Shown here: positions 22,220 through 33,342 of the stretch, piece by piece
How positions within the stretch are numbered: the first letter of the stretch is position 1
Layout of the letters: each line of letters opens with the position of its first letter
Assembly (NCBI RefSeq): GCF_001522545.3
Contig: NC_031799.1
Coordinates: 39,084,475-39,148,474, forward strand
Source of the DNA: Parus major
Lineage: Eukaryota > Chordata > Aves > Passeriformes > Paridae
DNA: 64,000 nt
Direction of reading: 5' to 3'
Notes under the pieces: model-generated
What the model was told of the DNA's origin: nothing
Database searches by the model: none
Seen by the model: the letters and a program-made list of their open reading frames with translations, nothing else
Program-made: the position numbers and the translations under genes

Positions 22220-24803
22220 TTTTCACTCTGTTATGAAATTACATATCAGAGTGTATCTAGATAAAGTATTTCCAACTAGACATAAATCATAATCTTAAAT
22301 TTTAATGGTGTAATTCTTCTGCTCTGAAGTAATTGATTCATTTTTCTTTAAGATATTTGATGCTCGATCTGCAAGACAAAACATGATTCAATGGAAAGAA
22401 AAATAAATTAAATTAATTATTTTTGTTAGGAAATGTTCCTAAGAAGAGGTTGAAATATTTCTATCAAATAATACAGAGTACTCAAGAAATATTCACAGAG
22501 ATATTAATACAAAGCTGAGATTTCATAAAATGTTGGAGAGAGTAGTTGAAATCAGTTTTGTATCACCACTACTATAATTCTAGGTAATCTAGTATCAGAT
22601 CCTCCAAATATCTTCTGTACAGTGACAAAGTGCCTTACTTTTAATTATGAACTAATTTGTAACTGGTGAGTTAAATAAACATCAAGGAATAGATTGCTTG
22701 GTACTCAGTAACATATTTTCTTGTCATCCAACATACCTTTTGTCATCTGGGACAAAAATAATACAGTTTTCCAGCTGGTATTTTTTATTTGCATGGCCCA
22801 CTGCCAACTGGTTGTCATTTCCTCAGTCACAGTGGAATAGGAAACAAGGTCTTGCTGCATATACATACCCTCTTCTATTTGTACTTTGCCCCAGGAATAA
22901 ACTAATTGCTGCTGTAAAACACTGTTTGTATCTTACCCAGAATTCCTCTAGGAACCCTGGGAGAGAGGGATGTGAAATAATGCCAGCTGGCCCTTTGGCT
23001 TTGACTAGACAATTAATAGGTGGCTGCCAATTACCTGTTCACACTGGAACTTTTATGAAAGAAAAAGTCTGCAGAAATGTAAATTAGCTTCAACATCCAC
23101 TGCTCAAACTGATTACTCTTTGCTTCATGGTCTTAATCACTACAGTTGGAAAAGAATGAATAAATCTTGTCAGCTGTCTCTCTGCCAATGCAGGTTTAGT
23201 TGCTCTTATATGTTCACTGGGTTCTCTTAGTCAGGTTTTGAATGATATCTTTCCTTCTGTTTTTGGTTAGGAATCTTATCAAGAGTAGAACAGACTCTTT
23301 TTTCTTAAAGTTTTTGTTTGTTCATTTGTTTTTTTTATTTTTTTTTTCAAAGTCAACCTTAATATTCCTTCTGTTCATTTATCCTCATCCTTCAGTACTT
23401 TGCTCCTTCAGTACTTTGCTCCTTCATGGCTTTTCTTTTTTTCCCTTTACTATCTTCTGCCCTTCTCAGTCAAATACAAGTATCAGTATTCTATTAAGTA
23501 ATGTAGTTGCATTTATCCTTCCCCCCACTGCAAAAGAATTACACTTTCTTTTAGCAATACTTATGCATATGCTATAATTCACAAAAGAAATTTCAGAAAT
23601 TTCTGAAAAGCTCTTTTACATATAGACACTTGAACTTTTATTATTTATTGCTACTAAGATAGACTCAGGAACTCAACACGTAATTGTATTCTAAAATACC
23701 AGATTTATTTTGATCATAATAGAAGCTCTAACTTGCAATGGATTAAATAATAAATTTAACTTACAGTTTGTGAAATGGAAAATGAAGGTCACTCCCTCAC
23801 AGGTAAGGTATCACCAGAATCATCAGCCATCTGATATCACATAGTGAATTAGTAAAGACTTTTCCTCAGAATTCTGAAATATTTAAATCGTCCTTGCACT
23901 AGGATCCCATCTGGTTCTTGCTTTTGTATAAAGTTCTAAAGGCCTAAAACTGCATTATAGAATTTCAGATGTTGAGTGCCTATCTGAGCTTACTGTGCAG
24001 TGCTGAATAAATAATAGACAATTCTACTTCTATCACAATTGCAATGGTGAGAGTGTAAACCCCTGTGTTGTTGGAAACACTTGGTATTTCTGATTTTGTT
24101 GACAAAACACTCCCCAGACACTTGCCATCTTGCAAGCAGTGATTGCACAGGTTAATCAATATAAATTCTTTCTGACTTTTCTGATATTTTTAGAAGGAAG
24201 AAAAAGAAAAACATTTTGCAGGATAATCAATTTTGTCAATTACTTTAGACAGTCAGGAAGGCTGGTATTTCACAAAGGATTGTACTATTTGAGATCAGGT
24301 GCTCTCAGAAGTCCAAGACAACCAATAAGAAACCATCTGAAACATTATGTACAATTCTCATTATGTTTGTCCAAGAAAGAAAACTTCAGTTTGAAACAAG
24401 TCAAGAAAATGTCTTCTGGTGTAATCAAGGAAATTTTCAGTCTGTGTTAAAACTTGCAGAGCCTGATAATCTAGTAAAATGGAGGTAAAGAGGAGAATAA
24501 ATGTCATCAATGTGTCTGAGAAAGAAGACCTTACTTACCTATGTAAGAACATAAGGTAGTGAGAAATAGTAACTGATAATCTACACGCTACAATATACAT
24601 CAACAAGTTAGAAGAAATTTGTGTTTGAAATTAAAGGGAGATATTAACTGACAGCAGGGCGTTTGAAAAGTATAATGGGATACGGTGATATATGGTGAAC
24701 AGGAGCATAGGTGTTTTGGGAATAGCCAGTATCCAGAAGGAGGAACTGTATATACGGTTGCATACAGTCTTATCAAGTGATAAGGGCTGACTGATTGCAA
24801 GAT
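22220..24803. other. unique DNA, includes a high-complexity stretch
   Basis: Mostly AT-rich. The part at about 22770-23230 has a more balanced composition and could be conserved non-coding DNA. A two-copy 17-bp direct repeat ('ccttcagtactttgct') lies at about 23390-23425. No gene is supported. Confidence 0.45.
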
Positions 24804-25060
24804 AAATCACAGAATCACAGAACAGCTGAGACTGGGAGGGATCTCTAGAGGTCATCTGGTCTAATGAGCCTCCTCAATTGGTCATGGGCAGAAATGCTGC
24901 CCTGCCCTCTGTCTAGATGACTTTTGCAGATTTCAGAAGGCAGAGACACTCTGAGCAACTTGTTCTCATGCTCATTTACCCCCACAGTAAGAAGTGTTAC
25001 CTTATGTTTAGCAAACTGCGCTTCAGTTTGTGTCTTCAGTTATTGCTGCAGAAGAGATAC
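24804..25060 (-). mobile_element. CR1 LINE, 3' end fragment, antisense
   Basis: It starts with the CR1 3' tail in reverse ('aatcacagaatcacag'), then 'ctgagactgggagggatctc', 'tagaggtcatctggtctaat', 'ctgccctgccctctg', and decays after 'ttcagttattgctgcag'. The left end is the retrotransposon 3' terminus and the right end is the 5' truncation, placed approximately. Confidence 0.88.
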
Positions 25061-27140
25061 CATATGTACTGACAGACATTGACTACTCAGTCACTATGTT
25101 TTACAAAAAAATATTTCAAAGCTTAAGTTTCAGATATTCTTGGCCCTTTATACTAGCTGCTTTGTTTTATGCTTTTCCTTTGTGATAGCAGAGTTGGTTC
25201 CTCCTATCCTCCCCCCCTCCCCCCGCCCCAGTGCAGTCCTAAAGTGCTCTTGTGCTCTTTCATAGAGGCTGGAACAAAACTTCTTCTGAAATACCAACCA
25301 GATAACCTTGACAATAAATAGCTGTTCACCTTGAAATTTTATGTAAGCATATGAAGCCTTAGCATATGCAGATTTTCTGGGCATTGAATTGACAGGTGTC
25401 TGATTATCTGATTATAAATGGAAGTTGCTCTTAGAGTCAGCACAGTGATGTCTTGTGCTTTGCAGGCTGCTATAACACTGTGAATCATTTGTGCCTCATT
25501 TGATGTTCTATACTTTTCAGGGATGGCAGTTTGAGGCAGCTGATCACATTTACTAGTTTATATCAGTAATTTATACCTCTATCAAAATAATACACTTTTC
25601 TAATAATCTCTAATCTTCTATCTCAAATAATCTAAAAAGGTGCCATAAGACCCTCTGTTTGCTTAAATCATTTGTTTCAATATGAAGATTGTAAGCTGAT
25701 ATCCATACTTACAGCTTTTGTCCTCTGGAAAAATTTCCTTCCAGCATCTTTTTGCTTAGCAAAATCTTGGTAAGCTTGTCATTCTCAAATTCAACATCTT
25801 TAAGCAAAAAAATAGAATTTAAGATTATCTTCCTATGTTTACATATTCAAACTCAGGAAGATTAACTAACTGTTTTTATCCTTGAAAAACTGTTATAATT
25901 ATATTTTGCTCACTCTGCATTTGTACTTATATATCCCACAAAATAAAAGATATGCTGAGTGTCAGCAATGGCAGTATGAAACTGGATAAAAACCCAATTG
26001 CTATAACAAATATAATTTTGAATAGAGAATAATTGATTTCATTTTTAATGCAAGTAATAGGAAAAGAGATAAAATATGAAGTATGTTCAGAGATTTATAA
26101 ATGTAGTTTATGATTGATCTGAGAAAACATAGTACATAGGAAAGGATTATGCCATTGTACATCATAAACATAAAAAACAAAAGACAATTAAAAAAAAAGT
26201 TCCTGTATTTAGTCTTATTATTTGGTATTAATTAGTAACAATGAAATACTGAAATGATGTTGTCTTTAGAAACAAATAGTGTTGACATTGATGGATTTTT
26301 CATTATTTCTTCCTATATAGTCTTACCATAAAGAAAATTATACAAGACAAAGATAGTTTTGACTTCTACTAATGATTTTAAACATTAAAAGATTAAGTAA
26401 AAATTACAAGTTTTAAATTGAGTTATGCAGAATTTTGAATAAAAAAAGATCATATTCAGCTGGACTGATATACATATGTAATTATAGGCATATATTACAT
26501 TACTTTCTATATTTTCATGTAAAAAACACACATTTGTAACTATGCACTTGTTTTATGAATTCCAATACACATCCCATGGTTTCCATAGAACATGGTAGCA
26601 TGCTGATTGTCTTATCCCAAAGCTAAATTGACACCTGAGTATCTCTCCTAAATTATCTAGTTAAATTCCTAATATACAATATAGAAATCTAAGAGTAAAT
26701 AAAAATTATTTCACATCACTTTCTTTTTGTAGATATTCTCTGGTAGTTGTTATTTTCCCTGAGGTCAACAAGCTTTATAGAAAAGCAAACATACAAATAT
26801 ATAAGATACATGTTCATTTCTCTATGTACAGTGTGTTCAACAGCTGCTGTCCTAGCCTCTACTTTGGAATGGAAAGTTTATTAACTTAACTACTAATGCT
26901 ATAGAAAAAGAAACTTTTATATTTATATAAAAATATATGTGTCTATGTACACATATATGTACCTAATAATTAATAAATATGATATATAAGCACATGGAAT
27001 ACAGTTGCATAAATAGAAATGTAGGTATATAAGAGTACATATGCTCACATAATTATATGCTTTTATAAAAATATATTTATGTATGCAACTATATCTCTTT
27101 ATATATGTTTATATATTTTTTTGTGTAGGTATGTATGAAT
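25061..27140. other. unique AT-rich DNA, nothing seen
   Basis: Very AT-rich, with many TATA-like words around 26920-27120 that merge into the next microsatellite. A short C-run lies at 25210-25227. No gene is supported. Confidence 0.45.
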
Positions 27141-27144
27141 CTAC

Positions 27145-27195
<51 letters not shown>

Positions 27196-27210
27196 CCTAT
27201 CTATCTATCT
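27141..27210. repeat. (CTAT)n microsatellite
   Basis: About seventeen CTAT units with two CTAC variants, likely length-polymorphic. Confidence 0.97.
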
Positions 27211-28269
27211 TCCTAATCTATTTCCTATGATGCCATAGATGATAGAGAGCAAGGCAAGGCAAATGAGGATGTGTTCCTTAGAAAAGGGAAGAGATGACCT
27301 TCAAACTTTTATGCCTGGGAGGCTTCTTCAGAGCCAAGTGCTTGTATGATATGTACAGCCTTTATTGAAGTTTCTATTGACATTTACTTTTGGTATCTAT
27401 AACTTTGACATGCACAGTTGTATATGAGTGCTTTTTTTCCAGTTTTGCATGTGGTTTCAAATCCTCTCATCAGAATATTTGTAAAACTGCCTTGACTCTT
27501 TATGTTCTAACATCTCTTGTGAAGTCCTCCTATTTGTATTCCACCTTTTTCTTCCTCACTGCTGTGAATAATTTCTCTTTGGTCTACTGAATCACAGTTC
27601 TAGTTTCAGTTGAATGGCACCTGTAAACATTTAGAAAATATAATTACTCATTGCAACTAAGGACAATATCAGTATGGTTCTTTGCTCAATAGAAAGAAAA
27701 AGGGAAAAAAAAAAAAAAAGACAGCTTGAAAGTGACTCATTCCATGTTTTATCACATAATGGCCTAGTTTTCTGTTCAGTATGGACAACATAACCACCTG
27801 TTAGACCAGGAAGTAATTCTGCCATTAGAAGGACTAATCTTTTCTATTACTTTATTTATATTACTTTATCTTAATATTTTCTTAGAAAATCTATTTCCTT
27901 AGAAACAAGATAATTAATTAAAGTATATTTGACTAAAGTCTTTAGGATGCACATCTTCAATTGCACACACAATGTCAATACCTTTAACATTTGCACTATC
28001 TTTGTATTTCTTCATGGAAAATATTTCCTCCTCATGCCAGATAATCCAGATGCAGTCAATTTTTTGGTGATTATTATCCTGCAATTAAAACAAAATGCCA
28101 TCAGGTACCTCACAAAGAAAACCTGGTGTTTTTCAGAGCCTCTGGATGCAAACCACCATATTCTTTACTTCAGTACTATACTTTTATGAGGAGTAGTGCT
28201 CTTCCAAAGACATGATTTTCTGTGAGCATGCTCAGAGTTATAACTTTTCTATGTTGTCCTACAGGAGAG
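27211..28269. other. unique DNA, nothing firm
   Basis: The part at 27929-28189 is open and of moderate complexity, but it has no recognisable domain and no splice context I can defend. Confidence 0.4.
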
Positions 28270-28837
28270 TGTTGCAGTGTGTTTCTTATTAATGATACGT
28301 TCCGTTATTGCCCAAGTTGATGGTCCATCAACTTGGTCCAAATGAGACCCTCCCACCCCACACTGTCAATCTACCCTGAGTTTCCTGTCAATCTGTCTTA
28401 GGCCCACCGCATGCATGGAATTCCACTTTGGAAATCTCCTAAACTTTGATGCTTGATTAGTCCATGTGACCCAATGTCCCCCCCCTCTACCTCCCTCACT
28501 GGAGGATAAATTTGTGAACCCTGCCTTTTACCCTCCCCAGGGTATCTCTGATTAGCTGATGCTCTGTACCATCCCTTTGAACACCTCCCTATTTCAGCTG
28601 TCACACACTCCTATTTTCTGTCTTTTGCCCCCAAGATTCCCCAGAGCAATAAATCCTCTATTATCCCATGCAAAAGAATTCCCTCTCATCCTTGTCTCCT
28701 CAGAGTGCAGACTGACAGCCAAAAAGCCGTAGAGCAAGTGCTCTAGTCACACGTTGGGTCATCCTGCTCCTGGGGTGGGACCCATTCCTGGAGTGGGTCA
28801 AAGTGATAGAGACAGATAAGCTCTGGCCCATGCATTA
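28270..28837 (+). mobile_element. solo LTR, class II-like (6-bp TSD)
   Basis: Starts TGTTGCAG and ends GCATTA (the expected CA terminus is changed to TA). GGAGAG occurs on both sides (28264-28269 and 28838-28843), a perfect 6-bp TSD. Inside are a perfect 25-bp palindrome at 28312-28336, a C/T-rich middle, a degenerate TATA-like 'gaggataaatttg' at about 28503, and AATAAA at 28648-28653. The terminal words TGTTGCA and TGCATTA are imperfect inverted repeats. The exact right end is the least certain point, since U5 would be long (about 180 bp). No internal retroviral sequence is attached. Confidence 0.7.
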
Positions 28838-28887
28838 GGAGAGGAAAAATAAAGGAAAAAAATTAATGACAGAGATTAAGGTATTGA

Positions 28888-29413
28888 GTGAATCTTTGGC
28901 AAATTTACAGGTGACACTGAGCTGAGTGGTGCGGTTGACACACCTGAAGGGTGGGATTGCCTCTAAAGGGCTCTGTTAAAACTAGACAAGCGGGCCATCT
29001 CATGGGAATCTCATGAGGTTCAACAAGACCAAGTGCAAGGTGCTGCACCTGTGTTGGGGCAAATCCTGATATCAGCACAATCTGGGGGATAAACAGATAG
29101 AGAGCAGCCCTGTGAGAAGGCATTGGGGGTGCTGGTGGGTGAGAGGCTGGACATGACCCAGCCATGGGCACTCCCAGCCCAGAGAGCCAAACGTGTCCTG
29201 GGCTGCATCCAGAGCAGTGTGGGCAGCAGGGGAGGGAGGGGATTCTGTCCCTCTGCTCTGCTCTGGTGAGACCCCACCTGGAACCCTGCGTCCAGCTCTG
29301 GGGTCCCAGCACAGGAGGGACATGGAATTGTGGGAGGGAGTCCAGAGGAGGCCACCAGGATGATTAGAAGGATAGAGCACCTCTCCTTTGAGGGTATTCT
29401 AAAATTCTATGAT
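28888..29413 (+). mobile_element. CR1 LINE fragment, end of the reverse-transcriptase ORF plus 3' part
   Basis: It carries the CR1 segment after the catalytic domain: 'ctttggcaaatttacaggtg', 'gctgagtggtgcggttgac', 'acctgaagggtgggattgcc', 'ttcaacaagaccaagtgcaa', 'ctgcacctgtgttggggcaa', 'tgggctgcatccagagcag', 'agaccccacctggaaccctg'. It then jumps to 'aaaattctatgat', so most of the 3' untranslated region is deleted. Stops interrupt the frame. The overlapping frames at 28905-29380 are antisense by-products. Confidence 0.93.
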
Positions 29414-31872
29414 AACATTTAAATCAAAAGACAATTTAAGTTTTTTTATGTGATTCATGCATCCCTTCAGGCCTAAGGGACTAATTAAAAGCATTAAGGC
29501 AGCTCTAAAGAAAGACATTGTAAGAGATTATTCCTCCTAAGGAGGCCTATATGACTTCTTCATGCAAGAAAAGAATTAAAATTAAGAAATGAAAACATCT
29601 ATCATGTAGGAAAAACTATTACATAAACTGTGATTATAAAGATACTATGAAAACAGTTAGAATGAAGTTAGAATGAACTTTATATGATGAACAGTTGAGT
29701 AAAGCAAGAAGTTTGAGTCTTCATACCAAACCATGGACAAAAATTAACCTGGTAATACAATATTTACACAAAGCACTATGACAGATTTTTTGCCTAATGC
29801 TGAAAATACCTATGCTTACACGTCAAAGTTCATGAGGAAATTAACACTGTGTAATTTTCTCTTGAATAGATTGTGAAAATATCTTCTATTTGTGTGTACT
29901 TTTCTGTTGTAATTATTTATGTGTTTCTGTACACGTTAACCTTATATACTTATCGTGCACTTTCTTAGATGCAATTCTTGTCAATATACCGAACAAGTTA
30001 CAGTGCATGCTTATTCTTATTTCACTTTTTCGTGTGACCTTTACTTGCTAGAAATTGCATTCATGCTTTTCTTTTTTTTTTTCCTTTCAGAAGATGTCGG
30101 CTTCTTATAGACTTTCTCTCTGTACTGACACTGCTACATAATACTGAATGTATTCTAGTAGCTGTGTTTGCTTAGATGGATTTTCCATTCATAGACCTCA
30201 ACTTCTCAACTACTGCAATGTTACAATAATGCTTCAAATAAATTTCACCAAGTTAAAAAATACAGATAAAGCTCTTCCATTTTTATAAATTTGTGGTATT
30301 TTACTGATGTGTGCAGTCTGCTGCCTTAGAAGCAGAGTTCACTACTAGCACAATTACACAAAGTGTAATTTTAGTAACCTTTATGTAATGTGAAAATATA
30401 CAGATACAATGAAAAAAAAAATCACCACAGTTTTACTGGTTTGACAAAGATGCATTTTACACTGAATGTCTATTGTTAATGAGGTTATTGACATAGTTAT
30501 CTCAAAATTTTACATGGTGGTAATTTTTAGGTGGTGATGCAAATTTCTGGGGTGAGCATGTTGATTTTGGCCATGTTTGAAAATTGGTTTTGAAATCCTA
30601 AGTATTAATTTACTATGTGCCTGAATTTTCTCTGTTAAAACAAAAAAGGAAATGGCTTCAGGAGAACCAGGCAGAGGTTTTGTGGTAATTCATACTTTAA
30701 TCAGTAGAGCACAAGAAGTGGTTTTTTTACAATTTTTCACTATCACTTGCTAGTTAACAGACAGGTAAGTAAGTGTACCTTTGGTTCACCAAATCAACTT
30801 CTTAGGTAGATTTTGACTGGTGACCTGGATGACATTTCCAAAAAGTATTCATGTAACCTCAAATATTTTCTGTAAATTTAGTATTCCATGCAAGTAATTT
30901 TTGATCTATAAAAAGCTATAGATATACTCAATCTCTGAATTCAAACATGAAGGAGCCAGAAGGTGTAGTTATATATGTAGTTTCTTTCACCTGGAAACAG
31001 AGTATTTCCTTGCTCCAGATTGAATATATTCAAAAATCTTTCTGCTGGCCTGTTTACAGTTAATATTGTACTAAATTATGTTTGACTAGCTAATTTCAGC
31101 CTGTAGAGTAACATTCTGAAGATTATACAGACCTGCAGCTATTGATTGTTGATACATTATAGTGTATGGAGTTATCAAATCTTCATTTCACACTTCAAGA
31201 TACACTGAGCGTTCTGCTTAGTCTGTTTCTACACAACTAAAAATACTCTTCAATTAAAGGTTTCTTGTGAAGGTTATTCTGTTCACTTTAATTATTTAAT
31301 ATATGTAATGAAAAAGATCAAATGTAAAGAGAAAAAATAGTCCATCTTTACTTCCCAATCAAAATAAAAACAAGAGGGAAAATAAAAGTGAGGAACTCCT
31401 TAGTTTAATAAATGCCTGTTAAAAGAAATTAAACCTTATTTTCGTAATGTTCTAGTATTTTTGGTTTCAGTAATTATTAGTACAATGAAGGTAACGAGCA
31501 AAAAGGTGCTCCCTGTATTGCAAATGCTCACCATTTCCATGCTGCTTTGGGAAAGCATAAGTTGTTTTTTTAGAAGTGTCACTCAAGTAATTTTTTGGTT
31601 TCTCTGTTCTTATACTCTGAATTCATTCTTTACTAATTTTCTCGTTCATTTGTTTACTTTTTTTTGGGTGGAAATAACTGTAGTTTTTTTTCCACAGAAG
31701 TTTAGGTGATTATTAGCTATATGAAGTAGCCAGAGTACCCTATAGTATGAAAAGAAGCAAAGCTGAACTGGTTGGAGATTTTTCTGTTAGGGACTTTTCT
31801 TCTACATTGATGTTCTAAAAAATGTAGAATAGTAAGAAAGGACTTCACCTCAGTGGCTTCCACTTACCAAGA
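29414..31872. other. unique AT-rich DNA
   Basis: No transposon is recognisable. It contains the exon-like stretch listed at 30091. Confidence 0.45.
30091..30260 (+). other. exon-like stretch (candidate 3'-terminal exon)
   Basis: It is preceded by a strong splice-acceptor pattern: a run of T and C from about 30065 ending 'cctttcag' at 30090. In one frame 27 sense codons follow before a TAG. AATAAA lies at 30237-30242. No upstream exon or donor can be assigned and the peptide is not recognisable. Pyrimidine tracts ending in CAG are common in AT-rich avian DNA, so this is weak. Confidence 0.15.
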
Positions 31873-32357
31873 TGTGGTGGGTTGAACCCAGATGGCAGCT
31901 AATCCTTCAACCAGTCACTCATTCACTCCCCCACAATGGTATGCAGGGAGAGAATTAGAAACGTAAAAGTGGGAAATCTCATGAGTTGAGATGAAGACAG
32001 CTTAATAAGTGGGGAAAGAGAAGAGGTGGGGAAGAACTGAAAGGTGATGACAATCAGTCACCACCTCCCACCACCGGAATGATGCCAAGCCAGTCTGCAA
32101 GATACGGTTAGTTTGGAAAATCTGCCTCCACTTTTATTGCTGAGCATGATGCTATGAGGTATGGAATATCTCTTTGGTTCTTCCAGGTCAGCTGTCTCCA
32201 TCTCTTATCTATTCCTTGCCTACCTGCCAAGGGGCAGCCTTGATGCTATGGAGCATTGCTCAGCAGCAGCTAATGCATTGGTATGTTATAAACACTACTT
32301 TGACCACATACAAGCTGCTATGAAAAAACTAACTCCATCTCAGCAGAACTCTGTACA
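31873..32357 (-). mobile_element. ERVL-type solo LTR, antisense
   Basis: The plus strand reads TGTGGTGGGTTGAACCC at the left and AACTCTGTACA at the right, giving TGT...ACA ends. The minus strand carries 'ttattaagctgtcttcatct', matching the polyadenylation/U5 junction of a common avian ERVL LTR whose usual word is ATTAAACTGTCTTTATCTC. The plus-strand order 'ttgctgagcatgatgctatg', 'ggtatggaatatctctttgg', 'aggtcagctgtc' also matches that family. It is about 485 bp. No TSD is recognisable. The 91-codon frame at 32161-32436 lies mostly within it and is not a gene. Confidence 0.83.
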
Positions 32358-33307
32358 GCATCACATGAGGATTGTACTAGTGATGAATAAAGATGAACCT
32401 TTGAAAATGTGTGTGTGCAACTGTAAACATGTGTGATTACATTTTGTTCTTGTTAGTCCTTAATCTGCAATTAAAATTTAAACATTTTAAATTGAAAGTA
32501 GGGCTGCAGTTAGAATAGGATGGAAACAGATGAAAATAATATCTAATGTGACGAAAAAATTTCTTTCTACAACAGGAAAAAGTACTTGACTTTTTTAGAA
32601 GAATGTTTTACAATACTAAACTTCCCAAGAGAATAGAATTGTGTTGGGAGTAATGTGCCAGGGTGGAAATTAAACTATTTTAATATGTCTGAGTATGGGT
32701 GCTAGATCGTTCTATGGAGACATAGAAGATTATGTTGGGCTAGAGACACGTTCTCAAGCAAATGTATTCCTCCAAGATCCTAATACCCACTAGCCAGGGT
32801 GAACATGTATAAACAGAATGAATTTCAGGAACTGAAGAAAATGTGTCATGATGCAAAGAAATAAACTCATGCTTGTAGATTGGATGTGGTGCTTGCGAAA
32901 ACAAACTATGAGGGGAAGTCTTATGTAAGGTGAATAATTTGTTTAGGGTGTAATGCGGAGCTCTGTTTTGAATACTAATTGTAGAAGCAAGGGAATGCTT
33001 AGGAAAAAAGAAATGGAAGCAGGATTGGATAGGTGATAAAGTTAGAGACTCCAGGAGATCAGTCTTTTTAATTTATTGAACAAAAATGTAAATGGTGACT
33101 TGATCACGGACTTGAAGAGCCAATATGGAAGACACAGACTTGGAGAACCAATATGTAAGACACTGGTGACACAGTAAATACGCAGAACAATTATATTACA
33201 AATATAAGTATTTGTACTTCTTGTATCTTGTAATTATAACTAAGCAAATTTGGAAAAATCATCCAGTTCTGTGGTGGGTGAGATTTTTAGGTTTTGGTTT
33301 GTTGCGG

Positions 33308-33342
33308 TTTTTTTGTTTGTTTGTTTGTTTTCTGTTTGTTTT
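33308..33342. repeat. (GTTT)n microsatellite, interrupted
   Basis: GTTT units broken once by 'ttctg'. Confidence 0.8.

Noticed and set aside
21807..22236. Lys/Glu/Arg-rich frame (+) and Phe/Ser/Leu-rich frame (-) of over 130 codons
   Set aside because: Both are translations of the AAAAG satellite.
22698..23087. 129-codon plus-strand frame in a high-complexity stretch
   Set aside because: No recognisable protein. The composition fits conserved non-coding DNA better; kept only as a candidate element.
27141..27210. Regular repeat resembling a CRISPR array
   Set aside because: It is a plain tetranucleotide microsatellite without spacers, in vertebrate DNA.
28905..29380. Four overlapping frames of 67-135 codons
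   Set aside because: They are inside a CR1 fragment, mostly antisense, and the sense reverse-transcriptase frame is broken.
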